A stretch of DNA of 28,512 nt from Verrucomicrobiales bacterium (lineage in GTDB: Bacteria; Verrucomicrobiota; Verrucomicrobiia; Verrucomicrobiales; Akkermansiaceae): positions 1-28,512 of the forward strand of contig PBTU01000169.1 in the NCBI GenBank assembly GCA_002729295.1, given 5' to 3'. The position numbers and the translations under genes were made by a program. Below, in pieces: positions 24,016 to 28,512 of the stretch. Below the pieces are notes generated by a model. It had not been told where the DNA came from, made no database searches, and worked only from the letters and a program-made list of their open reading frames with translations. Numbering within the stretch: position 1 is the stretch's first letter; each line of letters begins with the position of its first letter.

Positions 24016-24048
24016 CGTATAACGATGAGTGGTGACTGTTTCGTCACA
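24016..24048 (-). promoter_or_regulatory. Putative Pho box and -10 element of pstS
   Basis: On the minus strand TGTGACGAAACAGTCACC (24048-24031) has two half sites, TGTGACG and AGTCACC, 11 bp apart, the period of PhoB-binding Pho boxes (CTGTCAT repeats in E. coli). About 8-9 nt downstream TTATAC/TATACG (24016-24022) could be the -10 element, matching the usual PhoB-dependent promoter layout. The site also reads as an inverted repeat (GTGAC, 6 nt, GTCAC). It lies 82 nt from the pstS ATG. Confidence 0.5.
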
Positions 24049-24068
24049 TTGATAAAAGCTCTCGCACA

Positions 24069-24103
24069 AAAAGAAACGGGCACCTCTATCGAGATGCCCG
24101 TTT
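24069..24103 (-). terminator. Intrinsic terminator of the porin gene
   Basis: A 13-bp stem (24074-24086 with 24091-24103, one C-A mismatch) and a 4-nt loop TATC. On the minus strand the stem is followed by a TCTTTTTG tail. It lies 29 nt after the porin stop, between porin and pstS, so the two genes are separate transcription units. The opposite strand also has a T-rich tail, so it could work in both directions. Confidence 0.8.
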
Positions 24104-24132
24104 TATAAAAAATAGGATGTCAGGAGAAGATC

Positions 24133-25305
24133 CTAGAAATACATCCGCGCTGCCAACCAGAGGGTGGTAGCGTCTGTATCAGCGTCTCCGCCATCAACAG
24201 TTTCGAACTCCACTCCAGTCATCAACTTGGCATTGTGATCGCACACAAAGTAATTCAAACCACCATAAATGGAGTGATGCTCATCGCCACGAGGAATATT
24301 GACTCCATCCAACCCGGCAGCATTCCGGGTATTCCGGCTCTGCGGGCGAAGAAGGTCAGCACCGCTGGAGCGTGCCCACTGGTAGCGAACAACAGCTTCA
24401 AGCTTGTCTTCGATCAACTCTTTGGAGGGCATGATCACAATCCCGTAGACATTGTCTCCGGCATGGGTCTCACCGTAAGTGGCATTGGTGAAGAGATCAA
24501 AGCCGCCGACTTCAGTTTCGAAGGTTGCCGAAGACGCCCATTCGTAATCGATCACTTCACTTTCCTCTGCAGTTGCGTCGTTGATGAGAAGGTCAAGCGT
24601 AACGTCGCCCTCTCCCGCTTCAAAAGCCAAGCTTCCGTAGTAAGCGATTCCACCATTCCATTGCCCAAAGGTCTCTGGATCTCCTTCAACCGTGAAGACA
24701 CCCAAAGTCAAATCAATGTCATTTCTCTCAGCCTCGATGAGGACTCCAGTTGCACGATCAGGGGCATAGAAGTTGTTGATCAGCGAGCGCTCAACCGTTT
24801 TGATTTTCTTGGAAGATTCATGCTCTTCTCCTCCAAAAGCGACCTTGTAACGACCGTATCCGACTGTCACATCTTCAAATCCCGCAACATCTCCAATGTC
24901 GTATTCCAGATTCAACTCATCAAAACCGCTGTAACGAATACTGGTGCTACGAAACCCTCCGTTCTCGAAGTTTGCACGGGCTTTCAACTGGAATCCGTTG
25001 AGGAATTTCACGGAAGTTCCGAAGCGAAGGCGACGAAGTTCATCTCCCTCTTCATGGAAGTCAGTGCCTCCAATTTCTCCGTCCGTGTGGCCCCACTGCT
25101 GGTGCGCACGCCCGAAGAACTTAACCTCCTGAATGAAGGGGTTCTCCTTGTCTTTATAGACGGTGCCGATGTTCTTCAGTGTATCGCACCAATCCCCGCA
25201 AGGCTCGGGTTCGGATACGGGGATCACGGTCACGTCACCTGCGAAGGCTCCTGCGGTAGCGGCAACAAAGCCAGCTCCGATTGCTTGAATCAATTTGTGT
25301 TTCAT
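24133..25305 (-). CDS. Outer-membrane porin, phosphate-selective (OprP/OprO) type
   Basis: 390-residue beta-barrel protein. Signal peptide 1-22 (cut before GDV). The mature part has alternating amphipathic strands (FGRAHQQWGHTDGE, LRRLRFGTSVKFLNGFQLKARANFE, VTVGYGRYKVAFGGE) and ends in Phe (WLAARMYF), the outer-membrane assembly signal. The RRLRFG and KVGYxK/YGRYKVAFG-like segments resemble the phosphate-selective porin O/P family. Selectivity for phosphate is supported by its place beside pstS and phoBR and by an upstream Pho-box-like site, not by identified arginine-ladder residues. A terminator follows at 24069-24103. Confidence 0.82.
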   Translation of the reverse strand: MKHKLIQAIGAGFVAATAGAFAGDVTVIPVSEPEPCGDWCDTLKNIGTVYKDKENPFIQEVKFFGRAHQQWGHTDGEIGGTDFHEEGDELRRLRFGTSVKFLNGFQLKARANFENGGFRSTSIRYSGFDELNLEYDIGDVAGFEDVTVGYGRYKVAFGGEEHESSKKIKTVERSLINNFYAPDRATGVLIEAERNDIDLTLGVFTVEGDPETFGQWNGGIAYYGSLAFEAGEGDVTLDLLINDATAEESEVIDYEWASSATFETEVGGFDLFTNATYGETHAGDNVYGIVIMPSKELIEDKLEAVVRYQWARSSGADLLRPQSRNTRNAAGLDGVNIPRGDEHHSIYGGLNYFVCDHNAKLMTGVEFETVDGGDADTDATTLWLAARMYF

Positions 25306-25391
25306 TTGTGTATTAGGTCACATTTCTGCCACGGCTTTCCTTGGCAGATGCCAGATAAAGACACAATTGTGCCATTTCTCCAAACCCAAAT

Positions 25392-25409
25392 TGTGACACC
25401 TTTGTAACA
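25392..25409 (-). promoter_or_regulatory. Putative Pho box of the porin gene
   Basis: On the minus strand TGTTACAAAGGTGTCACA contains TGTTACA and TGTCACA exactly 11 bp apart, a good match to the Pho-box architecture. It lies 87 nt before the porin ATG, almost the same distance as the pstS site. No good -10 element is seen at the expected distance. Between it and the gene are a CACAATTGTG palindrome (25362-25371) and a 7-bp hairpin (25325-25348). Confidence 0.5.
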
Positions 25410-25491
25410 ACAAAACCCGAGAGCCATCCCCTATCCCCTAACCTTTAATTAGTAACATACTAGAAAAATCACATCTCCCCCCCTCCTCATC

Positions 25492-25641
25492 GTGCAGGGC
25501 ACGCTCGCCGGCGAAGACGCCACCCCGTTTCAAGCCGACAAGCTCACCCCCTGGGTCTCAAGCTTCTCCAAATCCCCCAGCAAGACCACGGAACACTCGC
25601 TTTACCGACTCGCTGCCAAGCTGGTAAAACTCTCCTCATAA
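25492..25641 (+). pseudogene. Short coding remnant upstream of uvrA
   Basis: From about GTG 25492 to TAA 25639-25641 the sequence reads as about 49 residues of protein-like composition: VQGTLAGEDATPFQADKL, then a Ser/Lys-rich stretch, then HSLYRLAAKLVKLSS. It resembles the C-terminal end of a larger cytoplasmic protein that I do not recognise. There is no ATG, no upstream domain and no ribosome-binding site. The 25306-25684 gap otherwise holds the porin control region. A real short gene using GTG cannot be excluded. Confidence 0.4.
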
Positions 25642-25684
25642 ATAGGTCGCTTGCACCCCCCACCTCCCCGACTACCTTGGCCCC

Positions 25685-28512
25685 GTGCCCAAGAAATCTG
25701 ACGCCTCCCAAGCAAACAGCACTATCCGCATCCGAGGAGCCCGGCAGCACAACCTGAAGAACCTCGATCTCGACATCCCCATCGGCGAGCTCACCGTCAT
25801 CACCGGCCCGTCCGGCAGCGGAAAATCCTCCCTCGCCTTTCACACACTCTACGCCGAGGGCCAACGCCGCTACGTCGAAACCTTCTCGCCCTACGTCCGT
25901 CAGTTCTTTGACCGCATGGACAAGCCCGAGGTCGATCGCATCGACGGCATCCCGCCCGCCATCGCCATCGAGCAAAAAAACACCATCCGCACCACTCGCT
26001 CGACCGTCGGCACCCTCACCGAGGTTAACGACTACCTCAAGCTCCTCTACCCTCGCCTCGCCACGGGCTACCACCCTAGCACCGGCGAGCCCGTCCAGCC
26101 CGACACGCCGGCCTCCATCCTTGAGTGGTGCCAATCCCACCTGAGCGACGAAACCATCCTCGTCATCTTCCCCATTCCGGTCCCCAAAGACACCACACCC
26201 GAAGAGCTCTTCCCCTTCCTCAATTCCCAGGGCTACCTCCGCATCCTCCTCAACAAGAAAGTGCTCCGCACCGACTCCGTCCCCGCACTCAAAAAACTTC
26301 CCCGAAAAATCCACGTCATTCAGGACCGCATCAAGGTCACCTCGCGCAACAAATCCCGCCTCACCGAAGCCTTCGAAAACGCCCTCCGTCTCGGCAAGGG
26401 ACATTGCCAGGTTTCCGACCCAAAATTCAAGCTCACCGAATTCAACACCACCTGGTCCCCCCTCCGCCAGCCCACCTCCTCGCTCTTCAGCTTCAACTCA
26501 CCCCTCGGGGCCTGCCCCACCTGCCGGGGCTTCGGTCGCATCATCGGCATCGATCTCGACAAAGCCATTCCCAACCACCTTCTCTCGATCAAGCAAGGCG
26601 CCATCAAGCCATTCCAGGGCGAACGCGGCGAAGACTGCCAACGCGACCTCCTCCGCGCCTGCCGGGAAATCCAACTCGATCCCAAAACGCCCTGGAACGA
26701 ACTCACTTCCGAGCAACAACACTGGGTCAAGTATGGCGAACGCACCCCTCTCTCTGCCCTTTCCTCGCTCGAACAATCCGAGCAACTTTGGGCCGAAAAC
26801 CGGTGGTATGGCATTCAAGGCTTCTTCGACTGGCTCGAAACAAAAGCCTACAAGATGCACGTCCGCGTCTTTCTCGCCCGCTACCGCGCCTACACCACCT
26901 GCTCCGACTGCCAGGGCTCCCGCCTCCAGCCCGACGCCCTCCATTTCAAGATCCTCGACAAAACCCTCCCTGCCCTTTGGCACCTCCCCATCGACCAACT
27001 TGTCGACTTCTTTGAGGAGGTAGCCCAAGCCCACGCCCCTCTCGACAAGTCGGCCAAGCTCGTCCTCGACGAAGTGACCTCGCGCCTCAATTACCTCACC
27101 GAAGTCGGCCTCGGCTACCTCACTCTCGACCGCCCCGCCCGCACCCTCTCCGGCGGCGAGATCGCCCGCGTCAATCTCACCACCTGCCTCGGCTCCGCTC
27201 TCACCCACACTCTCTTCGTCCTCGACGAACCGACCGTCGGCCTGCACCACCGCGACATTCATCACCTCACCAAGGTGATGCACGCCCTGCGCGACAAAGG
27301 GAACACCCTCGTCGTCGTCGAACACGATGAAGCGGTCATGCACCAAGCCGACAACCTCATCGACATGGGCCCCGCCGCCGGCGAAGCCGGAGGCACCATC
27401 GTGGCGGCGCTTTCCAAGCGCCAAGCCAAAAAAAAACACCCCACATCACAAACCCTCCCCTACCTCGACGGCACCAAATCCATCCCCGTTCCCAAATCCT
27501 ACCGCAAGCCCAAGGCCCACCTCTCCATCACCCGCGCCTCGGTCAACAATATCAAAAACCTCGACGTCGAAATCCCCCTCGGCGTCTTCGTCGCCCTCAC
27601 CGGCGTTTCCGGATCCGGGAAATCTTCTCTCGCCCACCCCATCATCTACAACAACCTTGCCCGCCATTTCGGCATCGTCACCGACGAAGAACCGGCCCCC
27701 GCCGAAATCACCGGACTCAACGAACTCGCCGGCGTGCAACTCATCGATCAATCGCCGCTCTCCCGCACCCCTCGCTCCACCCCCGCCGTTCTCCTCGGCG
27801 CTTTTGAACACATCCGTCAGCTCTTCGCGCTCACCCCGGCCGCGAGAGCCCGCGAGCTCACTCCGGGATACTTTTCCTTCAACTCCGGCCCCGGACGCTG
27901 CCAACGCTGTTCAGGCAACGGCTTCGAAAAGGTGGAAATGCAGTTCCTCTCCGACCTCTACCTCACCTGCCCCGAGTGCGAAGGCTCCCGCTTCACCAAG
28001 GCCGCTCAAGAGATCACACTGAACGGCCGCTCCATCACTGATGTTCTCAAGTTCACCGCTACCGAAGCCCTCGATTTCCTCGACACCCTCGAAGTCGCGA
28101 CCCGCAAGGAGGAGCTCCACGTCGCCAAAGCCCAAAACGCCCTTCGTCCTCTCGTCGATACCGGCCTCGGCTACCTCCGCCTCGGCCAACCCCTCAACAC
28201 CCTTTCCGGCGGCGAAGCCCAACGCCTGAAAATCTGCCAACTTCTCACCGACACTAGGGGCAGCATCAACACTCTTCTCATTCTCGACGAACCCACCACC
28301 GGCCTCCACTTTACCGACATCGAAATTCTCCTCGGCGTCTTCCATCGCCTCACCGACGCCGGCTACTCGCTCCTCGTCATCGAACACCAACTCGATGTCA
28401 TCAAAAACGCCGACCACGTGATCGAGATCGGTCCCGACGCCGGCACCAAAGGCGGAACAATCACCTTCACCGGCACCCCGAAACAACTCGCCAAACGCAA
28501 GACCGAAACCGG
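25685..28512 (+). CDS. uvrA: Excinuclease ABC subunit UvrA (3' end outside the window)
   Basis: Damage-recognition ATPase of nucleotide excision repair. 942 residues are visible and the frame is still open at the window edge. GTG at 25685 is the only reasonable start, as a stop lies in frame at 25643. Two ABC ATPase halves: Walker A TGPSGSGKSS with Lys47 and TGVSGSGKSS with Lys646; signatures LSGGE at 488-492 and 840-844; Walker B FVLDEPTVGLH and LILDEPTTGLH. A UvrB-binding-like region is present after RSTVGTLTEV. The second and third zinc modules keep CSDC and CQRC/CPEC. The first keeps CPTC, but the preceding CxxC pair is replaced by FNTTW. The visible end matches the E. coli C-terminus, so a few residues may be missing, or the protein continues as a longer fused UvrA. 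Confidence 0.93.
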   Translation, partial: MPKKSDASQANSTIRIRGARQHNLKNLDLDIPIGELTVITGPSGSGKSSLAFHTLYAEGQRRYVETFSPYVRQFFDRMDKPEVDRIDGIPPAIAIEQKNTIRTTRSTVGTLTEVNDYLKLLYPRLATGYHPSTGEPVQPDTPASILEWCQSHLSDETILVIFPIPVPKDTTPEELFPFLNSQGYLRILLNKKVLRTDSVPALKKLPRKIHVIQDRIKVTSRNKSRLTEAFENALRLGKGHCQVSDPKFKLTEFNTTWSPLRQPTSSLFSFNSPLGACPTCRGFGRIIGIDLDKAIPNHLLSIKQGAIKPFQGERGEDCQRDLLRACREIQLDPKTPWNELTSEQQHWVKYGERTPLSALSSLEQSEQLWAENRWYGIQGFFDWLETKAYKMHVRVFLARYRAYTTCSDCQGSRLQPDALHFKILDKTLPALWHLPIDQLVDFFEEVAQAHAPLDKSAKLVLDEVTSRLNYLTEVGLGYLTLDRPARTLSGGEIARVNLTTCLGSALTHTLFVLDEPTVGLHHRDIHHLTKVMHALRDKGNTLVVVEHDEAVMHQADNLIDMGPAAGEAGGTIVAALSKRQAKKKHPTSQTLPYLDGTKSIPVPKSYRKPKAHLSITRASVNNIKNLDVEIPLGVFVALTGVSGSGKSSLAHPIIYNNLARHFGIVTDEEPAPAEITGLNELAGVQLIDQSPLSRTPRSTPAVLLGAFEHIRQLFALTPAARARELTPGYFSFNSGPGRCQRCSGNGFEKVEMQFLSDLYLTCPECEGSRFTKAAQEITLNGRSITDVLKFTATEALDFLDTLEVATRKEELHVAKAQNALRPLVDTGLGYLRLGQPLNTLSGGEAQRLKICQLLTDTRGSINTLLILDEPTTGLHFTDIEILLGVFHRLTDAGYSLLVIEHQLDVIKNADHVIEIGPDAGTKGGTITFTGTPKQLAKRKTET

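Noticed and set aside
24235..25407. 390-codon plus-strand frame opposite the porin
   Set aside because: No domain pattern; the minus frame has a signal peptide, beta-strand pattern and terminal Phe.
25544..27439. Long minus-strand open frames opposite uvrA
   Set aside because: They are Gly/Asp/Glu-rich shadows caused by the GC-rich uvrA codons; the plus frame carries all UvrA motifs.
1..28512. CRISPR arrays, tRNA or rRNA genes, intact insertion sequences, prophage or defence genes
   Set aside because: No regularly spaced repeats, tRNA-like folds, transposase or phage proteins could be recognised in any frame.

Overview
The window looks like a chromosomal segment of a Gram-negative bacterium of the phylum Verrucomicrobia. 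The reasons are paired secreted PQQ-like beta-propeller proteins, a Tat-exported Gfo/Idh/MocA oxidoreductase with a QKP motif, a dcw cluster with a LysM gene between murD and ftsW, an outer-membrane porin, and weak or absent Shine-Dalgarno sequences before most genes. The phylum assignment is inference from gene content; no rRNA is present.

Layout. 1-243: a small SRP RNA (ffs) followed by a strong intrinsic terminator. 244-3028 (+): aldo/keto reductase, short-chain dehydrogenase and the DNA polymerase III delta subunit (holA). 3031-3309: the C-terminal remnant of a cytochrome P450 gene, with its heme-binding motif but no start. 3411-7253 (+): two exported PQQ-like beta-propeller proteins. 7500-7994 (+): a small lipoprotein.

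8068-19688 (-): most of a dcw (division and cell wall) operon, read from right to left: mraZ, rsmH, ftsL-like, ftsI, murE, murF, mraY, murD, a LysM membrane protein, ftsW, then a decayed small gene. The operon is tightly packed, with 4-bp ATGA overlaps and gaps of 3-24 nt. It stops after ftsW: murG, murC, ddl, ftsQ, ftsA and ftsZ are not here. Upstream of mraZ are three 10-bp direct repeats that fit a MraZ autoregulatory operator. The rsmH start codon and Shine-Dalgarno sequence sit in a 9-bp hairpin.

19928-21316 (+): a Tat-secreted Gfo/Idh/MocA protein, divergent from mraZ. 21342-25305: a phosphate-starvation module with a PhoB-like regulator and PhoR-like kinase (+), a PstS-type phosphate-binding protein that appears C-terminally truncated (-), and an OprP/OprO-like porin (-). 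Pho-box-like 11-bp-period repeats lie 82-87 nt upstream of both minus-strand genes, so the two-component system probably controls its neighbours.

25492-25641: a short coding remnant. 25685 to the window end (+): uvrA, missing only its last residues, or the first part of a longer fused UvrA. One cysteine pair of its first zinc module is replaced.

No convincing new multi-gene system is visible. The points most worth checking are the rsmH hairpin, the MraZ-type repeats, the broken dcw cluster with gene decay at its end, the truncated pstS convergent on phoR, and the altered UvrA zinc module.
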